Source of the DNA: Chinchilla lanigera
Taxonomy: Eukaryota; Chordata; Mammalia; Rodentia; Chinchillidae
Direction: 5' to 3'
Length of the DNA stretch: 64,000 nt
NCBI RefSeq assembly: GCF_000276665.1
Contig: NW_004955463.1
Span: 13,417,618 to 13,481,617, forward strand
Under the pieces are notes generated by a model. That model worked only from the letters and a program-made list of their open reading frames with translations, had not been told where the DNA came from and did no database searches. This document shows, one piece after another, positions 1 through 11,888 of this stretch. The position numbers and the translations under genes are program-made. How positions within the stretch are numbered: position 1 is the first letter of the stretch; each line of letters starts with the position of its first letter.

Positions 1-1659
1 TAACCACACACCACTTGAGCAGAGCGGAGATACTGTTGGCACGGTGGTTTGGCCCACTCAGTAAACACGTACAGTGCTCACTACCTCCACACCCACAGAT
101 TCAACAAACCAGCACTGAAAATATTATTTTAAAAGAACAGCATCTGCACTGAACATGTACAGACTTCTTTCTTGTTGTTCCTTCAACAATACAGGATAGC
201 AACTGTTTCCGTGGCATTTCCATTGTACTAGGCATTACAAGTAATCTAGAGGCTATTTAAATATACGTGAAGATGTGCATAAGCTACACATAAACACTAT
301 GCCACTTATATATGGACTTGGGCATCTGTGAGTTTTGGTATTGAGGGGAGCTCTTGGCTGCCCTGCCTTGGCTGCCCTGGAATTGCTAAGATGTGGGCAG
401 TACTGGCCTTGCCTCCAGGAGCTGACAGTTGAGCAGGAGACAGATGCATACCTAGCCTGAATCTACTGAGGGCTCTGCAAAACACTGCCATAGTCAGTAC
501 AGGCTAGATTATGCAGTGGGGACAAATCAACCCCCAAATCTCCATGACAGCACAGCAGGGGTGGTTTTCTCCCCTCTCCTCATCTACATTTCCATCCAGA
601 TTAACAAGGATCTCTGCCAGTCGCAGCTCGACTGCACAAGCCAAAGCAGTACCACAGAAAAGCGTTCTCACAAGGCCCTGTCCCACGCGTGCTGGTGACC
701 AGCTAAGCAAATCACAGGCCTGCAGCGTAGACAGCCAAAAAGGGAAAATTGCAGGAGGACTGAAACTCTTCCGGTGGGAGCTGCGGGTCTCGGAGCTCAG
801 GGAAGGCCTAAACCTCCTCCTACAGTGCCCGCCCCATCATCTCCCTTTGGGTCAACTGCAAGTCCACTGATTAGGGACTGCAATCCTATCTGCGAAACTT
901 TTTCAGAAAAGCCCCGTGATTAGTGTTTGACTAACAAGGATCTAGCACAGTCCCACAAAGCTGACACATCAGAAGGTATCACTCGGTGCCATCTGACAAG
1001 CCAGACAGCAGCAGCAGAGGAACTGCTGGGAGGATCTTGCACCCATGGTTATACCCTGCAAGCCAGGAACAGCGTTTATCTCCTCTGCTCATCGCCTCTG
1101 GCCAGCGTTCATCCCTCCTGTCGGGGTGGGACAGTTAGGGGGGGCCTCATGGTGCCCAGAGGAGAGGAAGGGAGGGCGTGCTATTGTCTGGGTGCTGCCC
1201 ATTCTGCCCCCATGCTGTTTACTCCAAACTCACCGCGCCCTGCTTACTGGATACAGCTGACATTTGAAAGTGTAGGAAATGCAGGGACAGAATGCTCTAG
1301 CTATACACGGCTGGCTTCATTATGGGACCCACAGAAGCCTCATGGCTGTGAGATTCTTGAAGTTCACGGAGATCTGTGACCTGCACACTTCATAAAGCTG
1401 AGCCCCCCACCTGCTGGCTTGCAAAAGCCCACCAGTTCAAGCACAGGGACAGCATATCAATAGCCCTCCCAACCGAAGGACAGGGACCTTAGCTGTATTA
1501 GACTCTAACAAGGCTGGCAGATGGGAACCTTACAAGAAGCTAAGGATTGATAACAATGGACTAATGATTGATAGCCACTGGCACACAAGAGCTAGCAATA
1601 CAATGTGCTCTGAGTTCAGATGAAAAGGTCCAGGCTATCAGGACCAGGCTGAGGCTTTT

Positions 1660-1850
1660 TCCTTTTCTAACATCTGTTGAGGGCTGCTGTGTGCCAGGCA
1701 CTGTGCTCAGCCCTTTCCATCCAAACTTCCGTTTAACCCCAGCAATTCTCTGCAACAAGTCAGTTACTGGATACATTTTGCCTAAGGATACAAAGCCAGT
1801 AAGCAGGAGAGGCAAGATCCCCATCAAGTCTACCTGACTGTAGAAGCCTG
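1660..1850 (+). repeat. MIR-like ancient SINE
   Basis: The text runs through a MIR-style core (gtgccaggcactgtgctcag) followed by a region resembling the MIR tail. It is strongly diverged. Assigned by eye. Confidence 0.5.
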
Positions 1851-2169
1851 TGTTCCTGCTAGCAGGGCCACCCTACAATTGCACGGGGGGGAGCCCTACA
1901 GGTCGGCATGCAGCCAGGGGAGCCAGTGGAGCCCCTCACTACCCACGAGCACCTTCACATGAAAGGGCCCTGTCCTGTGTGTCCTTTACACCCTGAAAGC
2001 ATTGAGCCCACACAGTAGGTTCTCGAAATCATTTCTGATCGGTGGTTGGCATCTCACGAGGCTTTTGTGGGGCTGCAGTGCTGTTTTCCAAAATCTCCCA
2101 AAGGCTCGACGCGGGTGGGGGGCAGGACAGTGGCCACCTTGCTAGTCCCTAGCCTCACCATGAGCACTG

Positions 2170-2400
2170 CCTTGTGGATTGCCAGTCATCAATCAGAGAC
2201 CCTTTGCAGAGAACCTACTAGGTGGGCTCAATGCTGTTGGAGCACAGAGAACACACAGGACAGCGACAGGGCCCCGCACGTGAAAATGCTTACAGCCAAG
2301 CAGGGAAAACAGGACAAGCACATACCAACGTCAGGTATGACGATGACCAGTGAAGGAACCCACAAAATTGTGCACCCTTCAGAGCAGCCTGGGAGTGTGA
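2170..2400 (+). repeat. L2/MIR-like relic
   Basis: Diverged sequence with the shape of an L2/MIR 3' region (aacctactaggtgggctcaa followed by a lagging gacaggacaagca stretch). The class is uncertain. Confidence 0.3.
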
Positions 2401-3167
2401 AGGACTCATTCATTCACTCCGCGGGAGGAAGAGTTGTAAGGCTGGGGCAGCCTGAGCCTAGGCATGCACGGTGGGCTGGGGATGCCCCTCTGGCTCACAG
2501 CAACCAGTTACTGATGGCGGCGGCAGCTAGAGCAGAAAGGCACCTGAAGCCAGCACTTTGGGGCCGCCTGCAGAGGTGCAGCCACCAGCCGCTGAGGAGA
2601 GCACAGGCTCTGGCCAGACCTGACAGGGCCACAGCAGCCGAGGGCTGGGAGGCTTTGCACAAGGCAGCTGCTCCCACCCAGCTCACAGGGCCCATCTTCC
2701 GGCTCTGCTTCAGCCTGGGGCCAGGTACTCCAGGTGACTGACGGCACCCCCACGGGCCTTCCCGCCTGTCCCCTTCCTGACACTCACCTGTCCCGGGAGT
2801 GTGGAGAAGAGTGCCCAGACAGAAGGCTTCCGTGCACCCTGCTCCTCCCATTACCCTGCTCTGCCGTCCCCCCAACACGCACACGCACACTCGCACACGC
2901 TCCCTCGCACCCTCCCCCACCCTTCCCCTCCATTTGTTTCAATGAACAGCCCCTTTTATCTATTCTGTAGGTACAAATGAAGCTGTCAAATTTGATCAGG
3001 CGCTTGATATGACAGGCTGTGGGAGTCAGGACCCCTGGAACAGAGTGGGCCTTGTCTGTCACAGCCCGCCTGACACTTCCCATAATGCCCAGACTGATGA
3101 GATTCTGAGTAGGGCCCAGCACATTTTCAACTCTATTTTGGGTGAAAACCCTTCTTGAAAGATCTTG

Positions 3168-3215
3168 AAAGGAGCTGGCAGTTCAGCCGCCCGGATGATT
3201 AATGAGGGTTGGCTC
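3168..3215 (+). promoter_or_regulatory. Possible third, decayed copy of the TGATTAATGA element
   Basis: Around 3197 the sequence reads ccggatgattaatgagg followed by gttgg, and 20 bp upstream is ctggcagttcag. This lines up with the second half of the element at 17,343 (ttgccagatcag, then ctaatgaggttgg). Similarity is short and could be chance. Confidence 0.2.
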
Positions 3216-4149
3216 CGCTGGGTGGATTCTCCCAGTGCCAACGGCCGTCCTCCCTACAGGCCCAAACGCGTTGCCTTTGACTTCCCCCCAGCACTGCCCC
3301 CTCGAGGCAACACCCCCAAAACCTTTCCCACCATCCCTCCGACACCCCCAGCCACCCTGCACCTCCAGGACAGCCGCCCCTCCCCGGTCCTCCTCACAGC
3401 CCGGCATCTGGACAGAGTTAAGCCACGGCTGAGGGAGGCCCCACCTCGGAGCAGGGCCTCCACAAAGCTGTCCTGAGTTGGGAAAGGGCTGGGCAGGAAC
3501 TAAGCCCCCTCCCGCCATCCTTGGGTGAGTGTCACTCGCCCCAGTGGGCAGGAATGGGCCCCTCTGCTTTCCCTCCCTGGACCTCAGGCGCTCTAGGGAC
3601 AGAAAGCATGGGTGTCTCAAGCCCCCAAAGGATAATGCATCAGGCTCCTCAGATTTTGTTATCTCTTGCCTTTTTCCTCAGAGAGGGTACTACTGACATT
3701 TGGGGCAGGACAGCTCCTTCTGGGGCAAGACCCTCTGAGCAGCAGAGAAGGTAACCCCCCAACTATGGAGATAATGAAACTATCCCCCGCAACAGTACCA
3801 GCATGGCCAAGAACCACTGGAGGGTGAAGAGCCCCCTTGGCCCACATGCCAGAGGGCTGTGCCAACTTCCTTGAGTTCTGCCGGCCTCTCAAACCCACGC
3901 TGCGGGAGCACAGTGGGAGACAGCAAGAGGGAAGCTGGGCACCCATCCACCCCACCCCACCTGGCCTCTCTCCTTGCCACCTCCACCCCCTCTCCCCTCC
4001 CGTGCCCTGCTTTCCCCAGCAGACTGGGCTCATCACACTCAGGGGAAAGAGTGCTGCCCAGAGCTTCACGGTCTCCAAGCTCAGAGTCCATCAGGAATAG
4101 GCAAGTGGAGGGCAGTTGGAATCGGGGCTTGGTTTTTTGTTCCTTTTTG

Positions 4150-4240
4150 TTTTGTTTTGTTTTGTTTTTGCATATGGTAATTCAGGGCCTCTTGCATGCT
4201 ATACAAGGACTCTGCCACTGAGCTGTATATTTGACCCTTT
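4150..4240 (-). repeat. Old ID SINE, antisense
   Basis: The plus strand shows the reverse complement of an ID body: cagggcctcttgcatgctat, then ctctgccactgagctgtat, after a T-rich tail. It is diverged. Confidence 0.45.
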
Positions 4241-4256
4241 TTAAATTTTCTTTTTA

Positions 4257-4387
4257 AGCAGGACATGGTGGCATACATTTGTAATCCCAGCACTCAGGAA
4301 GCTGAGGCAGGAAGATCACCGAGAGTTCAAGGTGAGCTATATGGTGAGTCCAAGGCCAGCCTGAACTTAAAAAAAAAAAAAAAAAAA
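4257..4387 (+). repeat. B1-like SINE
   Basis: Standard B1/7SL text (gcaggacatggtggcatac, taatcccagcactcaggaag, gaggcaggaagatcacc) ends in a long A run. It meets an antisense copy tail to tail. Confidence 0.85.
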
Positions 4388-4497
4388 ATTGAGACAGGAT
4401 CTTATTAAGTTTCCCAGTCTGGCCTTGAACTTTTGATCCTCTTACCTCAGCCTCCTGAGGAGCTGGGATTATAGCCATGCACCACCACACCTAGATT
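4388..4497 (-). repeat. B1-like SINE, antisense
   Basis: The reverse-complement B1 text (gagacaggatcttattaag, cctcagcctcctgaggagct, accaccacaccta) directly follows the A-tail of the sense copy. The two form an inverted pair. Confidence 0.8.
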
Positions 4498-5539
4498 TAC
4501 TACTACTTTTCAAAACATCAATAGATTTGTTTTTCCAACCAGGCTCTGAGGTCTGGAGATGGTAAGAGGGGAAGCTGAGTCCCTGGAACCAGGGTGATGG
4601 CAGGAGGAGCACAGCCTGCGAGGCCAGGGCGGCAGGGAGGGCTCTCCGACCTCCTGTCCTCTACTCCCCATGTTCCTCTCCCCCTTTCCTTCTCAAAGGA
4701 GAAGTTCCAGAGGTGACCACCCCAGCCTTACCAACTCTGAGAGCCTCCAGCCAACAGAGGGACCCAAACCATCCCCTCACTCATTCGGTGCATTTCCTAA
4801 GCATCTATGACCTGGGCTGGACTCCAGGGAGACAGGAGTAAACCAAAGTGTTTGGTTCCTGACCTCATGTAGCTGACAGACAAATGAGACAAAACTAAGC
4901 AAGTCAATGTATAGTTATAAATTCTCGTCGTGGTAATACAGGAGAAGCTGGATGTTGTGTAGTTTTGCAGTTATATAGAACAAGGATGCTTGGCTTAGAA
5001 CTAAGTTCCAAAGCACCACCTGGGGAGCCAGAGGCTACGCAGCATCCACAGGGGAAGAGCGTAGAGGACACCCAGCTGTGGAAAGTCATGCCGGGCACCA
5101 ACCAGGATCCCCGGTCCTGGAGCTTTGTCCCTCTCAGCTGTGCCTTCATGGAAGGACAATAACTCAGCCAAGCGTTGGAGAACCAAAAGGACAAACAGCT
5201 AGAGAAGGGGTAAGTGTGAGACTGCTAACCACCCTGCTGCCCCCAGGCCCTGGGGCCCCAAGAACAGCCTGGACAAGGCATGGATCCACACACCAAGGCA
5301 AGGGAGGGAAGAACAGAACGGGGTCTCTCAATTGTGGTTTTCTCACTCCCAGAGCTGTGCGTGGAGAGCTACTGATGAGAACAAAAGTTCAGCAAATAAT
5401 CGCACAAATCAACACATAATTACACGGTTCTTGCTGGGAGTGTGTTGGGGAGAACTCGGCCTTCTCTCTTCCAGCAAGACGATTCTGAACTGAAAGATAG
5501 AAAAGTGTGTTTCTTACTTTTGGAAACTCACTGACCACG

Positions 5540-5790
5540 TGAGTCAGCTCTCTGTTACTCTAACAAACACCTGAGATGGTGAACTTAAAAAGAGAAAAGC
5601 TCCTTTGAGCTCACACTTTTGGAGGCGTCAGCCCATAGTTGATTGGCCCTGTTGCTTTGCAGCCTGTGCTGAGGTAGCACATGATAGCAGGGAATGCATG
5701 GCAGGGCATAGCTGTTCCTACTAGAACCCTTCCCAGGAGCCAAATGGATCAACCCTGGACATCAAGCTCTCCCCATGAGTCATTCCTTCT
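5540..5790 (-). repeat. MaLR-type LTR, antisense fragment
   Basis: The text resembles the reverse complement of THE1/MST/ORR1 LTR ends (ctgttactctaacaaacacc, then ttttggaggcgtcagcc). It is diverged. Family assigned from memory of consensus shape. Confidence 0.4.
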
Positions 5791-5869
5791 TCCTAGGTGG
5801 CTTATGTTCCTCCTCACATGTTCAGCTCTCATTTTCACCCTGAGCTGCTAGCATTATGGTTTCCTTTGA

Positions 5870-6030
5870 CTCTTTACTTTCATCTCCTTTGTAATCCTTC
5901 TCCCTGCCCCTGGACTATTAGCTCCTTACAGGCAGGAAGGGTGTTTTATTCATCCTCATGCCCCCATACCTACAACAGTGCCTGGCAGATGGTAGACAAT
6001 CGAGAAGTGCTTGCTACGCTCCACTAATTG
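5870..6030 (+). repeat. L2 3' end
   Basis: Typical L2 terminal text: ctattagctccttacaggca, gtgttttattcatcctcatg, cagtgcctggcagatggtag. Confidence 0.6.
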
Positions 6031-7339
6031 AACCTGGTACAAGGGTAAATATTTTTCAGTGTGGTTTGAACAGAAGTCATTAGTCAAATGAGGAAGAGCC
6101 ATGGAGATAAAAACGAAAGGAATCATGAAAGAGAAAAAGAACAAACACTGTCTTCTCAGGGCCCAGTGACCAGGCATTCCAGAAAGATCCCTTTCTCTAA
6201 GCACTGCACCCTTGTCCAGACCAGGCAAGACGGTCCTGAGCCAATCCCCCAGAGGACTGCAGCTGCATGGCGAGCCTTAGCAGAAGGCAGAGGAGCGCCA
6301 TGCTCCTCCTCCCCACCAACATGGCGTGTGCGTGGTGGCTGGAATGTCGTCACCCCTTGGAGCTAAGGAATGAAGTCCCAGGAAAACACCATAGAAATGT
6401 CCCCCCACATGGGTTAGAGGGAGAAGACAGCCTTGTTAATACATCAGTGTCCACAAGATGGGACAGAAATAGCACCTGAGTGACCAGAGGCAGGGTCTAA
6501 AGGGAATAAAGAGGAGCCGGATCAGGAAAGCACCAAACCAGGAGCATTGTCCGGGAAAGGCAGCTTGGGGCTGCACCCCAGGGGGACCCAGGAGCCAGGC
6601 AGCACATGTCCCAGGAATCCAGGGCAAGAGCACTTCCATGCCCTCCATGCAAGATTCGCTAGTAGATACTTATTCCCTCTGACAGCAGCCACCATGAGGA
6701 CAGAGACCATGGCCGTTTGTTCACTGCTGTCTCCAGTGTCCAGTCTGCACCCCACCCGTGACAGGCACTCCATGGGCAGTTCCCAAGCCCGATGCATGAG
6801 TGAACAAGGCTACAGAGAGGCACCAAGAGTGGCCCCATGGGACACTAGCTCTTCCTTCCAATTCTGCAGAGGGCCCAGCAGACCTGCTGGCATTCAGCCT
6901 GAGCTCCCGCCGCACACCTGGAAAGAGCTGCGTCCCCTTCTCGCAGACACAAGTCCACACCTGAGCAGCTTGCGAAGGGCAGACTTTCCGAACATGCCCC
7001 CTGCTGAGGCAGAACCAAGCTTCTTCTGGTCTTTCAGCATTTCTTCAGGGAGAAAATGAATATTCCTGGCCTCTGGGCCAGAATATAAAAACAAAACTAC
7101 ATAAAACAGGCCTAGGAGGGAAAGAGTAGGCCAAAAACAATACGCTCCTCTCTCCTGTGCTTTTTTTAGGACCTCAGCTTCTTTTCCCAGTGAGGGGAGG
7201 CAGAGCCTAATGACCCTCTGCCCTGGTGCCAGGACCGAGGCCCCCGCAGGCGCGCAGTCAAAGGAAACTTTTCCGAGACTGATTACCAAGAGGGTAACTA
7301 GGTGCACAGAGCACATGTGAACGGGCTCCTCGTTTCCAA

Positions 7340-7466
7340 TTCAGGACTGTCAGATGGTGATTAATGACTAACAGCCAGGGAGCGGCCTTGATTGCCAAGT
7401 GCCGTATTGTTAATCCTGACATTTAATGAGGCCGGACACAACTCCGCACCGTCATCTGCAAATAGC
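7340..7466 (+). promoter_or_regulatory. Candidate conserved non-coding element, copy A
   Basis: Non-repetitive 125-bp block containing gactgtcag, ggtgattaatgactaacag, ttgattgcca, gtattgtt, tgacatttaatgagg and ggacac in that order. The same ordered motifs recur at 17,343 at roughly 70% identity. TGATTAAT fits the PBX-HOX bipartite homeodomain consensus. An enhancer role, possibly for ZNF703 as the nearest developmental gene in human, is inference. Confidence 0.45.
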
Positions 7467-7493
7467 GCTCCACGGACTTAATTGGTTAAGTAT

Positions 7494-7496
<3 letters not shown>

Positions 7497-7536
<40 letters not shown>
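7497..7536. repeat. (TG)n microsatellite
   Basis: About 20 uninterrupted TG units. The counterpart in the right copy is at 9467-9503 and is slightly shorter. Confidence 0.98.
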
Positions 7537-7541
<5 letters not shown>

Positions 7542-8424
7542 GAGAGGAAAAATAGAGAGGTATAGGGCTGAGGAGAGGGGTGAGAAGTCCCAGTGTGAGT
7601 TTGCCCTGGGCAGTGCACTCTACAGCAGCGTGGACAGCTGGGTTGTCGCCTATGCGGGCTGGCATGAGGGCCATGGGACCAAATCTGTCCACCTGCGCTC
7701 ACAGTGTGTCCCCAGCAGAGAGGCCTCTGACTGGACGAAACCCCTGGGGGCCCAGTGTGGGGCATTCCCCACAGCCTCCCCCGCCCCTCAGAGGCCAGCC
7801 TGGAACTGGCACATTTGCAAAGTTAAAACACATGAAAGGAAGTTGAAAGAAGAAGTTGTCTAGAGGTGGCCAGGATCCAGGACTCCTGAGAAGCCACTTT
7901 TTCACTGGACTCAGATCAATGGCGCCTTGGCTGGCCTCGCTGGGCGGTTCCTCCCCTGCCAAGACAGAACTATGTCACCCTGATTCCGGAACTCAACGCT
8001 TTCTTAGGAGGTGAACAGAATCCATCCCATTGTTCTGGAAATAGCAGCCCAGGCAATAGTGACAGAGGGGCTGGCTGGGCCGGGATGCTCCAGGCCAATG
8101 GAGCGGGGTGGCAAAGAGCCTAGCAGCGGAGAGGTTGGCTCTAGAAGGCAGAGCGAGTCCAGGTCCCACCCATAACCTCACCACTGGGCCTTACAAGGAC
8201 GGGAAGTGAGTGGTGTGTGGGTAGCCGGCCATCTAGTGGGGGAAACAGCAAACAGACACACGCAGGCAGCCTAGACTTTGAATGCTGAGGGCCACAGGGC
8301 AGGATGGAAACACGCAGAGTCACGAGATCTCTGAAGGGCTCTGAAGACAGGAAGGTTTGGATGGAAGCCCTGGGAAAGCCATTACCCAAAAAGGGCTTGG
8401 GAAAAATTAATGCCCACTCACTAC

Positions 8425-8555
8425 CCATGAAAAGACCTGTGCCTCAAAGTACAGTCCTAACAGCGGCCACATGAGCATCATCTGGGAACTGTTAGCATGC
8501 ACAGCCCTGGACCCCACCCCAGGCCTGTGACTCAGACCTGCACTGTAACAAGAGC
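8425..8555 (+). mobile_element. MER5A-like hAT relic (left copy)
   Basis: Contains the MER5A signature text gagcatcatctgggaactgt, then ccctggaccccaccccaggc and a final aacaagagccct. Non-autonomous, ancient. A second copy at 10395-10525 comes from the duplication. Confidence 0.65.
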
Positions 8556-8559
8556 CCTG

Positions 8560-9075
8560 AGACATGGCGTGCACACTGCTCTACATCAGGAAATGCAAAT
8601 CAAAACCACACTGGGCTCTCATCAAGAATACAAAAAATAATAAATGCTGTCAAGGATTAGACGTGGGGCCCTCCCACTGTTGGGGGTGTAAATTAGAAGA
8701 GCTATCATGGAAACTAGTATGGAGATTCCTCAACAAACTACAAATAGAGCTCCCACCTGATCCAGCTCTGTCATGCCCTGTTGTAGTCCCAGAATTCAAG
8801 TCTGTGTACTGCAGGGATACCTACCTACTCCAGGATCTGGCAGCACAATTCACAACAGCCAAGATATGGGATGAGCCTCGACATCCATCAATTGATGGAG
8901 GAAGAAAGAAAAAACAGCGTATATACACAACAGAATATTACTCAGCCATCAAGATGAACTGTCATTTACAGGTAAATGAGCAGAACTGGAGGTCATCACG
9001 TTAAGTGAAATAAGCCAGACTCAAGAAGTCTAATACCGTTTTCTCTCATAGGATGAATCTAGAAAAAAATTTAAA
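8560..9075 (+). mobile_element. L1 3' end fragment (left copy)
   Basis: Text such as aaatgcaaatcaaaaccaca, ggtcatcacgttaagtgaaa and taagccagac is the standard mammalian L1 ORF2/3'-UTR junction region. A 146-aa open frame (8564-9004) across it is not a host gene. Confidence 0.85.
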
Positions 9076-9085
9076 ATAAAAAATG

Positions 9086-9242
9086 GAAAAGAAGCCAGGT
9101 GTGGTATTGCATGTCTGTAATCCCAGCACTCAGGAGGCTGAGGCAGGAAGATCACTGTGAGTTTGAGTAACCTGGGCTACATAGTGAGTTCCAGGCCTGC
9201 CTGAACTACATAGCAAGAACCTGTCTCAAAAAAGCCTAAATA
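9086..9242 (+). repeat. B1-like SINE (left copy)
   Basis: Reads ccaggtgtggtattgcatg, taatcccagcactcaggagg and tagcaagaacctgtctcaaa. It abuts the gap. Confidence 0.85.
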
Positions 9243-9342
9243 NNNNNNNNNNNNNNNNNNNNNNNNNNNNNNNNNNNNNNNNNNNNNNNNNNNNNNNNNN
9301 NNNNNNNNNNNNNNNNNNNNNNNNNNNNNNNNNNNNNNNNNN
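9243..9342. other. Assembly gap, 100 N
   Basis: Exactly 100 N, a conventional placeholder for a gap of unknown size. Both flanks are copies of the same locus. Confidence 1.
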
Positions 9343-9463
9343 AGCCAGGGAGCGGCCTTGATTGCCAAGTGCCGTATTGTTAATCCTGACATTTAATGAG
9401 GCCGGACACAACTCCGCACCGTCATCTGCAAATAGCGTGGCAAGGGAAGAGGGGTCAAGGTTA

Positions 9464-9505
<42 letters not shown>

Positions 9506-11212
9506 GAAAGAAAGAGGAAAAATAGAGAGGTATAGGGCTGAGGAGAGGGGTGAGAAGTCCCAGTGTGAGTTTGCCCTGGGCAGTGCACTCTACAGCAGCG
9601 TGGACAGCTGGGTTGTCGCCTATGCGGGCTGGCATGAGGGCCATGGGACCAAATCTGTCCACCTGCGCTCACAGTGTGTCCCCAGCAGAGAGGCCTCTGA
9701 CTGGACGAAACCCCTGGGGGCCCAGTGTGGGGCATTCCCCACAGCCTCCCCCGCCCCTCAGAGGCCAGCCTGGAACTGGCACATTTGCAAAGTTAAAACA
9801 CATGAAAGGAAGTTGAAAGAAGAAGTTGTCTAGAGGTGGCCAGGATCCAGGACTCCTGAGAAGCCACTTTTTCACTGGACTCAGATCAATGGCGCCTTGG
9901 CTGGCCTCGCTGGGCGGTTCCTCCCCTGCCAAGACAGAACTATGTCACCCTGATTCCGGAACTCAACGCTTTCTTAGGAGGTGAACAGAATCCATCCCAT
10001 TGTTCTGGAAATAGCAGCCCAGGCAATAGTGACAGAGGGGCTGGCTGGGCCGGGATGCTCCAGGCCAATGGAGCGGGGTGGCAAAGAGCCTAGCAGCGGA
10101 GAGGTTGGCTCTAGAAGGCAGAGCGAGTCCAGGTCCCACCCATAACCTCACCACTGGGCCTTACAAGGACGGGAAGTGAGTGGTGTGTGGGTAGCCGGCC
10201 ATCTAGTGGGGGAAACAGCAAACAGACACACGCAGGCAGCCTAGACTTTGAATGCTGAGGGCCACAGGGCAGGATGGAAACACGCAGAGTCACGAGATCT
10301 CTGAAGGGCTCTGAAGACAGGAAGGTTTGGATGGAAGCCCTGGGAAAGCCATTACCCAAAAAGGGCTTGGGAAAAATTAATGCCCACTCACTACCCATGA
10401 AAAGACCTGTGCCTCAAAGTACAGTCCTAACAGCGGCCACATGAGCATCATCTGGGAACTGTTAGCATGCACAGCCCTGGACCCCACCCCAGGCCTGTGA
10501 CTCAGACCTGCACTGTAACAAGAGCCCTGAGACATGGCGTGCACACTGCTCTACATCAGGAAATGCAAATCAAAACCACACTGGGCTCTCATCAAGAATA
10601 CAAAAAATAATAAATGCTGTCAAGGATTAGACGTGGGGCCCTCCCACTGTTGGGGGTGTAAATTAGAAGAGCTATCATGGAAACTAGTATGGAGATTCCT
10701 CAACAAACTACAAATAGAGCTCCCACCTGATCCAGCTCTGTCATGCCCTGTTGTAGTCCCAGAATTCAAGTCTGTGTACTGCAGGGATACCTACCTACTC
10801 CAGGATCTGGCAGCACAATTCACAACAGCCAAGATATGGGATGAGCCTCGACATCCATCAATTGATGGAGGAAGAAAGAAAAAACAGCGTATATACACAA
10901 CAGAATATTACTCAGCCATCAAGATGAACTGTCATTTACAGGTAAATGAGCAGAACTGGAGGTCATCACGTTAAGTGAAATAAGCCAGACTCAAGAAGTC
11001 TAATACCGTTTTCTCTCATAGGATGAATCTAGAAAAAAATTTAAAATAAAAAATGGAAAAGAAGCCAGGTGTGGTATTGCATGTCTGTAATCCCAGCACT
11101 CAGGAGGCTGAGGCAGGAAGATCACTGTGAGTTTGAGTAACCTGGGCTACATAGTGAGTTCCAGGCCTGCCTGAACTACATAGCAAGAACCTGTCTCAAA
11201 AAAGCCTAAATA
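9343..11212 (+). repeat. Right copy of 1,870-bp duplication
   Basis: This starts abruptly after the last N, inside candidate element A (its first 30 bp are missing), and stays in register with 7373-9242 at a constant offset of 1,970. It repeats the (TG)n, MER5A (10395-10525), L1 fragment (10530-11045) and B1 (11056-11212). Beyond 11,212 the sequence is single-copy. Confidence 0.95.
9467..9503. repeat. (TG)n microsatellite, right copy
   Basis: About 18 TG units. The 29 bp before it differ completely from the left copy. Confidence 0.97.
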
Positions 11213-11639
11213 AATGAATAAAATTTTGTTTGTAACTCTGTATTGTCTGTACTGTTCTGTTGCTATTTTGTAAAAGGTTGTCTGTCTGTTAATGTTTTCC
11301 TCCTTTTATTTTTAAAATAAAAAAAAGAGATGACGTGAATTACAGAAAAAGGAGGGGATGCAAGAAAGGGATAAAAGGCCAAGTGGGGTAACAGGGAAGG
11401 GCAGTGATTGAAGCGTGTGATATATATGCACACATTTGCTGAAATGACACCCACTCTTCTGTATAACTAACTACTAATTACAAATGCACCATTTTGTAAT
11501 ACACTAATTACAAAATGTAAGAGGCACTACCCTAGACGCCCTGACCAAGAAGCCACACAGAAAGGCAGGCCTGGTCCGGGGACCAGGCATTTGACAGCCT
11601 CCTGGTAGGTGCTCACTATATCAGCACATTGAGAAATGG

Positions 11640-11762
11640 CCCCAGGCACACAGGCACTCACCTGTAGTCTCGGCTATTTGAGAGGCTGAGGCAGGAGGAT
11701 CGCTTGAGCCTAGGAATTTAAGAGCACCTTGGGAAACCATGCAAGACAGTCTCCAAAAAAGA
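11640..11762 (+). repeat. Old B1-like SINE
   Basis: Diverged B1 text: cacctgtagtctcggctatt, gaggctgaggcaggaggatc, gcttgagcctagg. Confidence 0.7.
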
Positions 11763-11805
11763 AGAAAAGAGGAAGAGTCTAGCCCACAATGTTGGGCTTC
11801 GTGTT

Positions 11806-11888
11806 TTGGGGCTGGACTGTAGCTCACAGATATAGCACCTGCCTAACATATATGAGGTTCTGTATTCTATTCCCAGGACTGCAAAGAG
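11806..11888 (+). repeat. Old ID SINE
   Basis: Reads ggggctggactgtagctcac, cacctgcctaacatatatga, ctattcccaggactgc. This is an ID body with box A and B positions recognisable. Confidence 0.65.

Larger units (their letters stand above)
7373..9242 (+). repeat. Left copy of 1,870-bp duplication ending at the assembly gap
   Basis: Every checked landmark here recurs exactly 1,970 bp downstream, from 'agccagggagcggccttg' at 7373/9343 to 'aaagcctaaata' at 9231/11201. The copy ends exactly at the first N. The only large difference seen is a 29-bp block before the TG repeat. Most likely one locus represented twice by overlapping contig ends. Confidence 0.95.

Noticed and set aside
2046..2741. 231-aa open frame on the plus strand
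   Set aside because: No start context, domain or family resemblance. Composition follows local GC content, and part overlaps an old repeat.
6547..7059. 170-aa plus-strand open frame
   Set aside because: No family resemblance. It overlaps a diverged L2-like segment and has no splice or promoter support.
7478..7765. Proteins with long TH or CV repeats on both strands (also at 9226-9833)
   Set aside because: Produced by reading through the (TG)n microsatellite, and duplicated only because of the assembly duplication.
8564..9004. 146-aa open frame, present twice (again at 10534-10974)
   Set aside because: It is L1 3'-end sequence, and the second copy is the assembly duplicate, so it is not a gene family.
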